A model generated the notes under the pieces. It had not been told where the DNA came from and did no database searches. It saw only the letters and a list, made by a program, of their open reading frames with translations. The translations under genes were made by a program, and so were the position numbers. A DNA stretch of 64,000 bases from Valencia hispanica (lineage: Eukaryota; Chordata; Actinopteri; Cyprinodontiformes; Valenciidae). Below, piece by piece: positions 38,717-52,500 of the stretch. Within the stretch, counting starts at the first letter, position 1. Each line of letters starts with the position of its first letter. The stretch covers positions 8,046,280 to 8,110,279 of the forward strand of contig OY747702.1 of assembly GCA_963556495.2 (NCBI GenBank), given 5' to 3'.

Positions 38717-40320
38717 CCTCCAGTAATGGCATTTAAATCCCATATTAAACAGGTTTCTAGGATTTCCTTCTTTCACCTCCAGAATATTGCTAAAATTAGA
38801 AACATCCTGTCCAGGAGTGATGCTGAGAAACTAGTCCATGCATTTGTTACCTCAAGGCTGGACTACTGTAATTCTTTACTATCAGGTAGTCCACAAAATG
38901 CCGTTAAAAGCCTTCAGTTGATCCAAAATGCGGCAGCAAGAGTTCTGATGAATATTAAAAAGAGAGATCACATTTCTCCTGTTTTAGCTTCCCTTCATTG
39001 GCTCCCTGTTAAATCCAGAATAGAATTTAAGATCCTTCTTCTTACATACAAAGCCCATAATAATCAAGCTCCATCATACATCAGAGATCTAATTGTTCCA
39101 TATGTTCCTAACAGAGCCATTTGTTCTCAGACTGCAGGTTTACTTGTAGTTCCTAGGATTTCTAAAAGTAGAATGGGAGGCAGATCTTTTAGTTATCAGG
39201 CTCCTCTCCTGTAGAACCAGCTCCCAGCTTTAGTCCGTGAGGCAGACACTCTGTTTACTTTTAAGGCCAGGCTTAAAACTTTCCTTTTTGATAAAGCTTA
39301 TAGTTAGAGGGGCTAAGGTCATCCTGAGCTATCTCTGTAGTTATGCTGCTATAGGCTTAGACTGCTGGAGGACAGACTGACCAATTTTCTTCACTCTGCT
39401 ACTTTCTCTCCTACGACTCTCCAGTTGTATTACAGTACATTCTGCTATTTCGACTGTTAACTTTGTTTTCTCTCAGTGTTTTTCTCTCCATAGAAGATAT
39501 ACCTGGTCTGGTATCCTGCTTGGCTGCAATGCCCTGTTGGACGGGGGGCATCGACTGGGATGATGCTCCCAGTAACTGCATATCCACTGTGTCCTGTTAT
39601 CAACTTTTTACTTTCTGTAACATAGAAAGTTCTCTTATATCAGATCTTCTGTTCCTTCTGTGTTTCTGCTCTGTCTTCTTAAACCCCCAGACGGTCGTGG
39701 CAGATGGCCGCTCCTACTGAGCCTGGTTCTGTTGGAGGTTTCTTCCTGTTAAAGGGGAGTTTTTCCTCTCCACCGTCGCTACATGCTTGCTCAGTATGAG
39801 GGATTGCTGAAGGATTGCTGTGGTTGGAGTCTGCATCAATGGGGCAGAACTGCCAGCCAATGACTCAATGCAGTCGGCTGGGATTCCTTAAATAGAAAAC
39901 TACCTAAACCTTTAAACTTATTGGAATGTTTGTATTGAAATTACTTTTCTTCAATTCAATTCAAAATTACTTTATTAATCCCAAAGGGAAATTAAATGTT
40001 GTTGTAACTCATTATGCAAGTTCCTTCAAAGATTTGTTGTAGATGCTGATGGCTGTGGGTAGGGATGATCTCCTGTAGAGCTCTGCAGATCTGAAGAAGC
40101 CTCTGACTGAAGACGCTCTGTAGTTGTATGACAGTCTGATGTAGAGGATGCTCTGGATCCATGGCGTCTTCTTTTCAACTCATCAGGGTTTTGTGGCTGT
40201 AGTTGAGGTATTTTTTGAGCTTTTGTGATGTTAATCAGCTGCTGCCAGTGTAAAGTGCCTTGAGATGACATCTGTTGTGAATCGACGCTATATCTGCGCT
40301 ATAAACTGAATTTAATATCT
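38717..40320 (+). mobile_element. L2/CR1-like LINE, copy 3, interrupted
   Basis: Nearly the same sequence as copy 1 (frame at 38726-39214 with [20 protein letters not shown]), ending at an in-frame TAG where copy 1 has TGG (LLWN). The 3' UTR is complete but is split at 39952 by a smaller LINE fragment. It resumes at 40250 (TAAAGTGCCTTGAGATGACA). Confidence 0.85.
39953..40249 (-). mobile_element. LINE 3' fragment nested in L2 copy 3
   Basis: On the minus strand this is the 3' end of the same LINE family as 58230-59610 (GAGCGTCTTCAGTCAGAGGC, CCACAGCCATCAGCATCTAC, and a tail TTTTGAATTGAATTGA). Host L2 sequence is continuous on both sides when it is removed. Confidence 0.8.
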
Positions 40321-40775
40321 GGCATTTCATCTACAAAGAAGCCAAATAAAACATGTCCAGTGTTCAATTAAACATTTTTTTTAATATAGGTGTATTAATT
40401 TTTGATTTCTCTGCAACAGAAAGTACAAGGGGGCTTGAGGTCTGGTTTGGATCTTCCATTCGTTCAAGACCGCAACAGTTTTAAAGCAGCTGGAATAGCA
40501 TCCTGAACAACAACAGATTAAAATTAATAGACTGTAAAATGAATTATTGGAAAGCAAGACTATCATTGTTAAGCAACTGTTTAACAAACATTATATTGAT
40601 ATTAAGCCAGTTCTTCCTTTGCAATGACTTCTGGTTAAAGCAGATATCCTGGTTATTCCAGATATAACATTAGTGAGGAGAGAAGCTGCTTTTTCTCAAC
40701 ACAGGAACTTTTGTTTGTGAAAGTTAGAACGTTGAAGAGGAAGGTTTTCTATTTTCTATTAGTTACAGCTGTCTT

Positions 40776-42651
40776 CAGGGGTGGACTGGGACAAAAATTC
40801 AGCCCTGGCATTTTCTGTCCAGACCAGCCCACTACATTATCAGCCGACTGTACATAAAAGTCCACAAATCTCGCAGCATCTCCTCTCATGCATACTACAG
40901 TACAAATGAGAGTAATATTTCTTGATAGCAGTTAACAAATAGAGCACATGTGGCTTGACACATTAGTTCATGTTAAGGCAAGACACTACAGGCAAAAACA
41001 TGGATTTTTCGTGACCTGGTCAATTTTGAGATTTGTGGATATTTAACATCCTTAACATGTTGGCTTTCAGAATAAAACAAACTACAGCTCTGAAACACCT
41101 CTAAAATCGGCAATTTTTATCATTTTAGTGCGGGTGAGACAGCAGATTTGGCGTTCTATTTTCCGTCTCACTGTTTCCGGTTGCCTGTTAAGGCGAAGCG
41201 GTCTAAACAAAAAGCCCCCCAAAAAGAAAAATGTCCAAAAATGGTATGCCTGTTTAAATTAATGACCAATCACAAACACGAAACAAGGGATTCGAGGGTT
41301 ATTTGCACTTCACCTTGCATTGAATTATCTAATGCAAATCTGTAATTGCGTTTTTCTCAAAATTCGTTTTTTCCAACATTCAAAACGAATAATCTTGAAA
41401 TCAGTTATACCTATATACACCAAACCTTCCACCATTGTTCTATGCTATGAGCTGAAAGAAAATGACAGAGCGATTTGTCAATACATCATTCTAAAAAATA
41501 TATATGTGCTATTTTGTGTAAAAAAACAGGAAGAAAATGATTTTTTTGGAGCTATTGACACTTGTTTTTTGATTTATGAAGTAATTAAATGAAATAAACC
41601 TATTTCCCTCTATAAAAAGTTTTTGATAACATATATTAGAAAATTAAAGAAAAATTTAATCTGTCTCTCACCAATTTTGAGATGATACATTTACAAATAT
41701 ATGCAAATTAGCACATTTTTAACCAAATTACACCTCATTTGCATATCTGAACAAAATCTATATCAAAACTTCTACTACAAAAGATTTTGTGTTATTACTA
41801 GGATTAAGTTTGTCAAGTTTCATGAAGATATCTTTAAGTTAACTTTTCTCCCTATTCATTTGTAGCGTCTCCCCTTAATGTTTTACTGTTGCTATGGCAA
41901 CCAGAGACCGCTGCCGTTAGAAGCTGTTAGCTAGCTTAGCTAAATCATCAGTACAATAATAACCGAAAGTATCACAATTTGGCATATTTAACTAAATCAA
42001 CTACCAACAGTCAGCCCTTCAACTCTGGGCTAATATGTTGTCACAAGTATTCAGTTATTCAGGTCACATCGCAGTCAATGTAAAACCGTTTTATACTTTT
42101 ATTTAGGCATGTCTCAAAATGTAGTCGAGCCAACCCCACGCTTAACTTACCATGGATGTCTCCACTTTGTGCGTCTCCTCGCGCAGCAGCACTGCTGGGG
42201 TGGTGACCCCGGCACCACATAGGTCTGTCAACCTTAAACATTTAGCAGCTCCCACCTCCAGAGGTTTCAGCTTTTTGAGCCACACTTTTTCAGCGCCACC
42301 GACCGGGGCGTTGTTTACCCTTCTCCATTTTCAGCTCAGCAGCATCCTGTCCCACCACTCCGGCCCATGTCATGAGGTCCCGCCCACCCTGGTTTGTGTT
42401 GTGATTGACAGCTGTCATGGTACTCATAGGCTGTCAGCCCATGATTGATTGACGATGACAAACATAGACCAATGATATGTGTCGATTCTGGCAACACACT
42501 GCTAGCCCTCTGTAGCCAATTGGCCGGCCCAATTGGAGGGAATTTAGAGAGAGGAAAAAAAACAGAGGAAAAAAAAACAGCGACCGGCCCACATTGGGTC
42601 AACGGCCCACCGGGATGATGCCCGGTATGCCAGATGGCCAGTCCACCCCTG
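40776..42651. mobile_element. hAT-like transposon, non-autonomous
   Basis: Perfect 14-bp inverted ends (CAGGGGTGGACTGG and its complement) enclose 1876 bp. The flanks are GCTGTCTT (40768-40775) and ACTGTCTT (42652-42659), an 8-bp duplication with one mismatch. No transposase frame is seen. The frames inside (for example 41148-41345, 41320-41592) are AT-rich and unremarkable. Confidence 0.82.
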
Positions 42652-42789
42652 ACTGTCTTTCTTTAACAACAAAGATATCCAGCCTCTCCCACGGCGAAAG
42701 ATGAGAGATACACCAGTTCTAATAATGGGATTTACCAACAGAAAGCAAAAAATAAAAAATGCCTTCAACGTCTTCCCTTAAACAAGGGA

Positions 42790-43080
42790 TGTATGTAATC
42801 AATGATGTAATCAATCCTTGTAGCTATACTGAAAAACTGTGTAATAGAAATATGAATCCAGGTCAGGAAATGTCAGTAATCCATTGTTAACAGCAAAACT
42901 TTGTATGTAATCTCAAAGAATACTTAAACCAGTTCAAACAATCATTTATTATCATAGCACTATCTGAGACATGGCTTAACTGGCAGAAAGGAGTGGACTT
43001 AGCTAGAAAGATACAAATGAAACTACATGAGCAGGATAAATGAGCAAGGTGGAGCTATAGCTCTATAAATACAACACCTG
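42790..43080 (+). mobile_element. LINE endonuclease scrap
   Basis: Broken frames contain a piece resembling the start of an EEP endonuclease (SLSETWLN-like text near 42960-42985: LSETWLNWQK with frame breaks). Short and decayed, just upstream of the tetraspan gene promoter. Confidence 0.4.
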
Positions 43081-43129
43081 AGTGACTGGCTGCTCATACC
43101 TTTGGTCAGAGTCAGGACTCTACATAGCA

Positions 43130-43520
43130 ACGATCATGTCTGAACCACGGATGAATGTCTGTTCAGTGATGTGGGCGGGGCTTAAGAGCCTGGGAGTCCA
43201 AACTCTGGGCACCAACCTCCCACGCTTTCCCCTCCACCTGCGGCTGGTCAGCCAGGTTAATGGATAAACTTCCGTCCTCCTAAACTAACACCGAAACTTC
43301 TCTTGAACACCGACGCTGTGGTGCCGAACGTGTCACTGGGGCCTTTTTTTAACCAAACATAGGGCAGTTATTAGTTTTTTTCCGGACAATAGTTATTAAC
43401 GTTAATGTTTCTGAGCCAGAAAGCCGACCAACCCCCGCTTAGCCTCAGCCTCACTCACACGGTTCCTTCAGAGCTCCTCCAAAGCGAAGCAGGAACCCAG
43501 CAGAGGAACATCTGAACATG
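43130..43520 (+). promoter_or_regulatory. CpG-rich promoter and 5' UTR of the tetraspan gene
   Basis: GC- and CpG-rich sequence leads into the ATG at 43518, in contrast to the AT-rich surroundings. No TATA box is evident. The transcription start cannot be placed. Confidence 0.5.
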
Positions 43521-46500
43521 GACCGGTACAGGTACTTTATCTTCAACCAGAGGAGTGTTCTCATCCTGGGCATCCTCCAGATAGCCTGCGCGGGTCTCTG
43601 TGTCATCTGCGGCTTTATGGACGCTGTTTTCCGCAAGGATACCCCGCTGAGTAGCAGCAGGACGCCGGTGTGGGGAGGACTGGTCAGTATCACCCGGCTG
43701 GATGGTCCTGATCAGTGACCGTTTAGGCTTAGCTTTACAGGAGCATCCTGGTGGATTGGGATTATTTCCGTTTGACATGGGTCCAATGATGATTGTTAAC
43801 AGGGCCGACCCAAGATTAACTGAGGCCGTGGGTAGACTTTCATTCAGGGCCCACCTCTTGCTTTAGTGTTTCATGATCGTTATGGACATGAAGAAGTGGG
43901 AGGATGGGCAACCTGCAGCTTTTAAATATTTCACATTTAAATGATACCAAAACCATTTGATCTAAACAATTGATTAAAAAAAAGAACAGTCTACTTGGAC
44001 CAAAAGTTGAAATATAAGCCTGCAGATTTGCCACTAACAGAGAAAAAATCAATCAGTAAACCACTGATATGTTTATGTGGTTAAATTATCAGTTGACATT
44101 TTTGAAATACCAATTTGCATAAAGAAAACATAAAAAGTTGTTGGTGAGGAAACAATGCAGCCAATGTTCCAGTCACTGAGAAGAAATCAGAAGAGAAATA
44201 TTCCGGAGGCAGACTCACTGAGGACACTCTACCTGTTATTACTACTAGATCTACTTAAAGTGTGCATGAATGGGACCTCAGCTCAGACACATGGGGCAGA
44301 AAATATCAAATTAGCATGAAAATTGACTGCTAATATAATTTATACTATGATCAAACAGTTTTTTTTTTCACTGTAAACCTGTCCTGTGTAAGTCAAAGTA
44401 CTCTTGGATAAACCGTTTATAAGTTTGTTTCTATCTCTGACTGTAGACATGTTCTCCAAGTGAAGCTGCCCACCAAAGATCCTCATTCTCACTGCTTCCT
44501 GTTGTTTTCAGATCATTTCCTCCTCTGGTGTGTTAGCGCTGTTTGGATCTCAGAGGAAAAATGCTGTATTGGTAAGTTTCCAGCTTCTGAACATTGTCAG
44601 TGAGGGAAAGACGGCAGCTGCTGATGTCCATCAATTTAGTTCAGTTTATTCATATAGCCCTGATTCACAACCGATGTCATCTCAAATTTCAATACAATTA
44701 TACAAACATTCCATTCAGTTTAAAAGTTTTCTATTTAAGGAATCCCAGCCGACTGCATCGAGTCATTGACTTTGCATTGACATTGCAGTTGTGCCCCGTT
44801 GATGCAGAATCCAACCACAGCAATCCCTCATACTGACCAAGCATGTAGCGACAGTGGAGAGGAAAAACTCCCCTTTAACAGGAAGAAACCTCCAGCAGAA
44901 CCAGAACGTGGCTCAGTATGAGCGGCCATCTGCCATGACCGTCTGGGGGTTTGAGAAGACAGAGCCTCCCATTCTACTTTTAGAAATCCTAGGAACCAGC
45001 AGTAAACCTGCAGTCTGAGAACAAATGGCTCTGTAAGGAACATAAGGAACAATTAGATCTCTGATTGATGATGGAGCTTGATTATTAAGGGCTTTGTATG
45101 TAAGAAGAAGGAGGATCTTAAATTCTATTCTGGATTTAACAGGGAGCCAATGAAGGGAAGCTAAAACAGGAGAAATGTGATCTCTCTTTCTAATATTCAT
45201 CAGAACTCTTGCTGCCGCATTTTGGATCAACGGAAGGCTTTTAATGGCATTTTGGTGACTGCCTGATAGTAAAGAATTACAGTAGTCCAGCCTTGAGGTA
45301 ACAAATGCATGGACTAGTTTCTCAGCATCACTCCTGGACAGGATGTTTCAAATTTTAGCAATATTCTGGAGATTAAAGAAAGAAATCCCATCAATCTATG
45401 AAGGAATAATGAGTTCCTATAGCTCCGCATCTGTGTGGCTGCAGGGAACTTGCGGACAATCACTCACTCCTATTCCTAGTATATTTAGTTCAGCTGAAAA
45501 CCACATTGCGCTCAGAGGCAAAATGTTTTTAATACAGCTTGTGATAATGTGCTGGAGCCTCATTTATAAAGCTTGTTTACACAAAACGGGGTCTGAAAGT
45601 TGCATAAGTCACTTTCTACGCAAACCTTATGATTTATAGAAAAAAACTTGATGGAAAAATGTGCGCAACTTTAAACAGACTGACCCTTGCCTATGCACAT
45701 TTTGGACACGGGGAAACTGGCAGTGCAGCTGGTGAGATGGCATAATTCTTAATTTAAGCGCCATTTTCAGACTGGTAGACCCTCGCACACACACGAACAC
45801 ACAACCAACAGTTAGGCCCCACCCCCTTCTCTGAACTGAGAATTATAATGAGAATCTGAATGGAAATATGTGTATTTAAGAATCATATCACAGTATGTTC
45901 ATCAGTACGTCTTCAGATTATATAGCAATTGCACCTATTGGCGCATTAATTGTGATAAGGTGTGAAGGAATGGGTGTGATTAAGGAGTAGAAATATCAAT
46001 ACTTCAGTGACACACGTGCATAATGTTTCACAATGGATGTGCTGGCGCTCCTTGAAGATCATGCTACTGGTAGCATCTGGATGGGGGGAGTCGGAGGCTC
46101 CCACAGCAGCAGAGAGTAACAGGAGACCGACACTGGAGGAAGCAAGGATGTTTGCCGTGTTTCTGCTGGCTATGTTTTTGTAAACCGCTTCGCAAGCAAC
46201 TCTTCTAATCTCACAAAGTCGGTTGTTTGGTGATGTTTGCTAATTTTACCTCTGAATTACAACCAATCAGCATAACTTAACCACACCTCCTGCCCAGCGA
46301 CTCCACCGGGCTATTTCCATGTACATAGACCACTGGAACTCAGTTTGTTCCTAAAAGGGCTCTGAAAACGGCCCGGTGAAGTGGAGATGGTCATACCGGG
46401 AAGGTCCGGTAAAAAAGTTCTGATCGTGGAAATGCGTCTATTAAAAACCTGTGAGGGGCTGGGACCCTTCAGCATGAGTGACGGTGCATTCCCACCAAAG

Positions 46501-49500
46501 CGTCAAAAACGCGTCGCATGTCAAAGTTTGACGCTTGAACATTCGCAGCTCGACGCGCGTCCAATACCATTTGGACACGCGTCAAGCCAGAAATACGCAA
46601 TTTGTGGGAGGAGCAAGTGCCAGACTGTGTTTTTGCAAGATGGCAGCTGTCGATCTAGCGTTGGAAAAGAGAGTCACCATTCTCTATTTACTGTGGAGAG
46701 TACCCTGCATAGGTTCACAGGGTCAGTAACGTGAAAACTTTCAAAAGTGAAATGAACTTACCAGGTTGCCTTATCTCCTCACTTTTATTCCTCCAAGCAA
46801 TGTCCATTTTATTCCTGTCTCTGCAGAGCGAGCAGCTGGTGCTGTATAGCTCTGGGTGATTAGCCACAGCGTTGATTAATCTTTCCTCCATGTTTAATGA
46901 GAAACTTTGCCGGACCCCCTGAAGTTGGTCACAGCATCATGTGACACCACAGCAGGCTCTTGATTGGTTGACACGACGCAAATTGACGCAGAAGTTCAGA
47001 TCTTTCAACTTCAGCAGCAGAAGCAAAAACGACGTGTGAATGCAGAAAATGCACCACATAAACTGACGCGCGAATGATGCAGAAACCCCGACTCGTGTCA
47101 GCGCGCTTCTGCATTTACTTTACATGTAACCCTGACGCCATTGACGCTTCAAACGCGCTCGGTGTGAACGCACCGTTAAAACTCACTAGGCTGTTTCAAA
47201 AGACGACATCAGTGCCAGCATCAATACCAGCATCTCTGAGCCTTTTGGTCATTCACAAATGGTCAGCCTGTGGCCTGGCGGCAATGTGCCGCGATCAGGT
47301 GTTTATCACAAAATGGTGGTGGTGCCGGGCTGTTTACGTGCAGGGTTGCGTATAAACCATGAGACGGAAGAGTCCATGGTGAACAGACAAAAGAGCTTAG
47401 ACATAACTTGTTTTTATCCAGATTGAAGCCCAGCTCCTCAGGTCTTTTTGCGAGTCGCTGCAAAAGGTGTCTGTCCTTCACAGTCCCTGTGGACTTACTG
47501 GTGATCTGGTCTTCAGCTCTAAAGGACAGAAGCTCCCAGACCTCTGCATCACTCCAGTTTGCCATTTCAGCTGATACAGTTTCCAAACGCTAAATAAACT
47601 CCCCATGTTTGCTTGCATTTTTACTACTGTGCACATTCCACACATCATCATGACATCACAGTCTGTTGCACCAAGGTGTGATCTTCATTCATAAGTCCAG
47701 CGTTAAGGCAATATTGCGGTAATATTACAATCAAGCATGCCGGTACGAATACCGCAATAGTCACGCCTCGCTATGCCGCCACGGCGAATTCATAAAACAC
47801 ACTATGCCGAGAATATTACCCTAATATGCCGCAACGGTGTGTCTTTTGAAAATGCCTACTGTTTCTTTGTTTCCTTGCTTCTCTGTCCTTCTGCTTTAAT
47901 TCCTCCGGCTAAACCCAAGTCTTTTCTTCCTCTTCCACACATAAACATGTCCTGAAACCATCTGACAGTTGTGAGTCTGTCCTCAGGTCAGCTGTATGGT
48001 GGTGGCTGCCGGACTTTCCTGTACAGCTGCAGTCATCATCTTTGGTTACTCCTGTCTGACCCTGACCTATGGGGAAGAGGACCAAGACGTCTTCCACCAT
48101 CACCCAAGTGACAAAGTGGTAACTACCAAACACAGCTGACTATATTCCACTTAGAGCTCTTTAGCTCACCTGAACTACTTTTATTGGAGAAGGTTAAACA
48201 ACTAGAAGTACTTGGAACATTCTTCGAGTATACAAACAACCGTCTCTTGTTTTACATCCTACCAGACAAGTGACAGAAATTCAATGCAGATCACTGATAT
48301 TAATGTTTTTCCTAACTCAGACTTTTGTCCTCCATCGGATGGTGAAAGGAGCCAATGCCACCATCATCCTGGCCTGCATCGTCAGCATGGGTCTGTCCTC
48401 GCTCATTGGTTACGTGGGCTTCCGCAGCCTTCCATGCTGTGGCTGCTATGATTCCAGGACTGGACTGGTAAGGAATGCACAGTCTCTGTCAGTGAGAGGG
48501 TCTGAAAGGGCTTTAATAATGTTATGCTACAGTGTTTCCCAAAAAGGTATACTGTTCCATCTATGGACGTTGCTAGTAGGGTTAATCGATATCTTGATTT
48601 AATTGTAGAAAAATAAATAACTTAAAGATACTAATTTGCATCAAAATCAGTACATTTGCCAAAATTCTAATATTTCTTTAGGGAGCTACACTGCAATGAC
48701 TTTTGGCCCCTCCCCTCCCTGTGCTGGAAGTTTTAAACTCTAACATGGCGAGGACATCCAGAAAAAAACACATCTTCAACACTCTTTAGCCAACAAGGCT
48801 AACATACAAGTGTTGTTCGGAGAAGCTTGCCCCATTAGGCAGATGAACAGAAAAAAAGGAAATGCCGAAGCGTACCACATCCTAGCTAGGCTAACGTTGG
48901 ATGCTAACGTGACTACGCTAATATTGGAGAGCAACCTAAAAAGGTCAGTATGGCTCTTGTATCAGTGATGTAGTAAGCCTCCCAGATGACACAAGCGAGC
49001 GTTACCTTTTTAAATATTAGCTTCACATACAGTGTCACCATCGTCAAGCTGTTCTTGCGTAGTCCTTGAACTACTTGTACTCAACCTTCCATTCTAATCA
49101 CACAATGCTCCGTTCTACCGTTGTAAGAATCAGATGACAGTTCAGTCGGCTACTAAACAGTAAAGCAACAAAATTAACTTGTACAACCTACCTTGCTGTT
49201 GTTGATCACTAAAAATATTATCCAACACATTTGCATGATATAAATTTTAGTCAATCATAGTTTTTGCTCTGAACTATACTCAACAAAAATATAAACGGAA
49301 CACCTTTGTTTCTGCTCCCATTTTTCATGAGATGGACTTAAAGATCTAAAATTCATTCCAGGTACACAATATTACCATTTCTCTCAAACATTGTTCACAA
49401 ATCAGTCTAAATGTGTGATAGTGAGCACTTCTGCTTTGCTGAGATAATCCATCCCACCTCACAGGTGTGCCACATCAAGATGCTGATCTGACATCATGAT

Positions 49501-52500
49501 TAGTGCACAGGTGTACCTTATACTGCCCACAATAAAAGGCCACCCTGGAATGTGCAGTTTTGTCTCACAGCAAAATGCCACAGATGCCACAAGCATTGAG
49601 GGAGCGTGCAATTGGCATGCTGACAGCAGGAATGTCAACCAGATCTGTTGCTCGTGCATTGAATGTCCATTTCTCCACCATAAGCCATCTCCAAAGGCGT
49701 TTCAGAGAATATGGCAGTACATCCAACCGGCCTCACAACCGCAGACCACGTGTAACCACACCAGCCCAGGACCTCCACATCCAGCAGGTTCACCTCCAAG
49801 ATCGTCTGAGACCAGCCACTCAGACAGCTGCTGAAACAATTGGTTTGCATAACCAAACAATTTCTGCACAAACTGTCAGAAACCGTCTCAGGGAAGCTCA
49901 ACTGCATGCTCGTCGTCCTCATCGGGGTCTTGACCTGACTCCAGCTCGTCGCCGTAACAGACTTGAGTGGGCAAATGCTCACATTCGATGGCGTCTGGTA
50001 CGTTGGAGAGGTGTTCTCTTCACGGATGAATCTCGGTTTCCATTGTTCAGGGCAGATGGCAGACAGCGTGTGTGGCGTCGTGTGGGTGAGCGCTTTGCTG
50101 ATGTCAATGTTGGGGATTGAGTGGCCCATGGTGGTGGTGGGGTTATGGTATGGGCAGGCATCTGTTATGGACGAAGAACACAGGTGCATTTTATTGATGG
50201 CATTTTGAATGCACAGAGATACCGTGATGAGATCCTGAGGCCCATTGTTGTGCCATACATCCATGAACATCACCTCATGTTTCAGCAAGATAATGCACGG
50301 CCCCATGTTGCAAGGATCTGTACACAATTCTTGGAAGCTGAAAATGTCCCAGTTCTTGCATGGCCAACATACTCACCGGACATGTCACCCATTGAGCATG
50401 TTTGGGATGTGCTTGACCGGCGTATACGAGAGCGTGTACCAGTTCCCACTAATATCCAACAACTTCGCACAGCCATTGAAGAGGAGTGCACCAATATTCC
50501 ACAGGCCACAATTGACAATCTGATAAACTCTATGCGAGGAAGATGTGTTGCACTGCATGAGGCAAATGGTGGTCACACCAGATACTGACCGGTTCTGAGT
50601 CCCCAGACCCCCAATAAAGCAAAAAACTGTACATTCCAGGGTGGCCTTTTATTGTGGGCAGTATAAGGTACACCTGTGCACTAATCATGATGTCAGATCA
50701 GCATCTTGATGTGGCACACCTGTGAGGTGGGATGGATTATCTCAGCAAAGCAGAAGTGCTCACTATCACACATTTAGACTGATTCGTGAACAATGTTTGA
50801 GAGAAATGGTAATATTGTGTATCTGGAATGAATTTTAGATCTTTAAGTCCATCTCATGAAAAATGGGAGCAGAAACAAAGGTGTTGCGTTTATATTTTTG
50901 TTGAGTGTAGAAAGAACCCTGTTCTGGGGTGGTGTGGTGTATGAGTAGAGTGGCTACTCCATATACAGAGGCTATTAGTCCTTGATGCAGCCATCCGGGA
51001 TTCAGCCTGTCCTGCTGTTAATAAAGACCACTGGTGCCAACAAAACGTTGAAAAAATTAAATGTTGCGCAAATCAAAAATGGTATCAAGTGCTTTTTGTG
51101 GTACTGGTAACAAATTTGAAGTTTTAGCATCATGACATCCCCAGTTCCTTGCATGGACACAGCAGTTGGCATGTATACAGTGGCTTTCCTCCCACTGAAG
51201 CAAGAGTTTATGGGTCAGAAAATGATTCATACAGAGAGTCTTTTTCAACTTCTGATCGCTTGAATTGGAGAAATGTTTCATAATTTCAAAACTCTGGCTG
51301 AAGTGGCGCTTAATTCCAGTCTCCAGTGCGGCGGCGGAGCGCAGATTCAAGGGCAAGGCAAAGCAATTTTATTTGTATAGCACACTTTCAACAACAAGAT
51401 AATTCAAGGTGCTCTACATGATGAAGGGGTGAAATAAAAAATAGCAGTAAAACACAGACAAAGCATATAAAGTAAAAACAGCACTAAAGCAAGAAGCATA
51501 CACAAAACATGATTATTACTCAAAGGCAGCTCTAAACAGATACGTTTTTACTTGTGATTCAAATGAACTCAGCAGCTCTGCAGTTGTCTGGAGGTTTGTT
51601 CCAGATTAGAGGAGCATAGAAACTGAAAGCGGCTTCTCCATGTTTGGTTCTAACTCTAGGGATGTTGAGTAGACTGGAATTAGAGGACCTGAGTGTTCTG
51701 GGGGGTTGGTATAGTGACAGTAGATCTTCAACATCCTTTGGTGCTAAGCCATTCAATGATTTATAAACTAGTAAAATTATTTCGAAGTCTATTCTCTGAG
51801 CTACAGGGAGCCACTGTAAGGACTTTAGAACTGGGGTGATGTGCTCTACTTTCCTGGTTCTAGTGAGGAACACGAGCAGCAGCATTCTGGATCAGCTGCA
51901 GCTGTCTGATTGACTTTTTAGGCATACCTGTGAAGACGCTGTTGGAGTAATCAATCCGACTAAAGATAAACGCATGGATGAGTTTTTTGAAGTCCTGTTG
52001 TGACATCAGTCCTTTAATCCTAGAAATGTTCTTCAGGTGATATAAGGCCGACCTTGTATTTGCCTTTATGTGACCCTGGAGGTTCAGGTCTGAGTCCATT
52101 ACTACACCTAGATTTTGGGCCTGATCAGTAGTTACTAGTTGTATTAACTGAACCTGTGTGCTGACTGTTGATCGTTCCTCTTTAAGTCCAAAAGTAATTA
52201 CTTCTGTTTTGTTTCTGTTCAGCTGGAGAAATGTATGGCACATCCATCCATTGATTTGCTCGATGCATTTACTTAGGGTTTGGATGGGTTCAAAGTCACC
52301 TGGTGACATCATAATGTAGAGCTGAGTATCATCTGTATAGTTATGGTAGCTAATGTTATTGGTTGTTATAATCTGGGCTTGTGGGAGCATGTAGATATTA
52401 AATAAGAGGGGCCCCAGGATGGAGCCCTGGGGCACCCAACATGTGATTTCTGTTTGTTCTGATGAAAAGTTTTCTATTGAAACAAAGAAGTCCCTGTTCT

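Noticed and set aside
49635..50327. 230-codon minus-strand frame opposite the Tc1 transposase
   Set aside because: Shadow of the transposase gene; no independent features.
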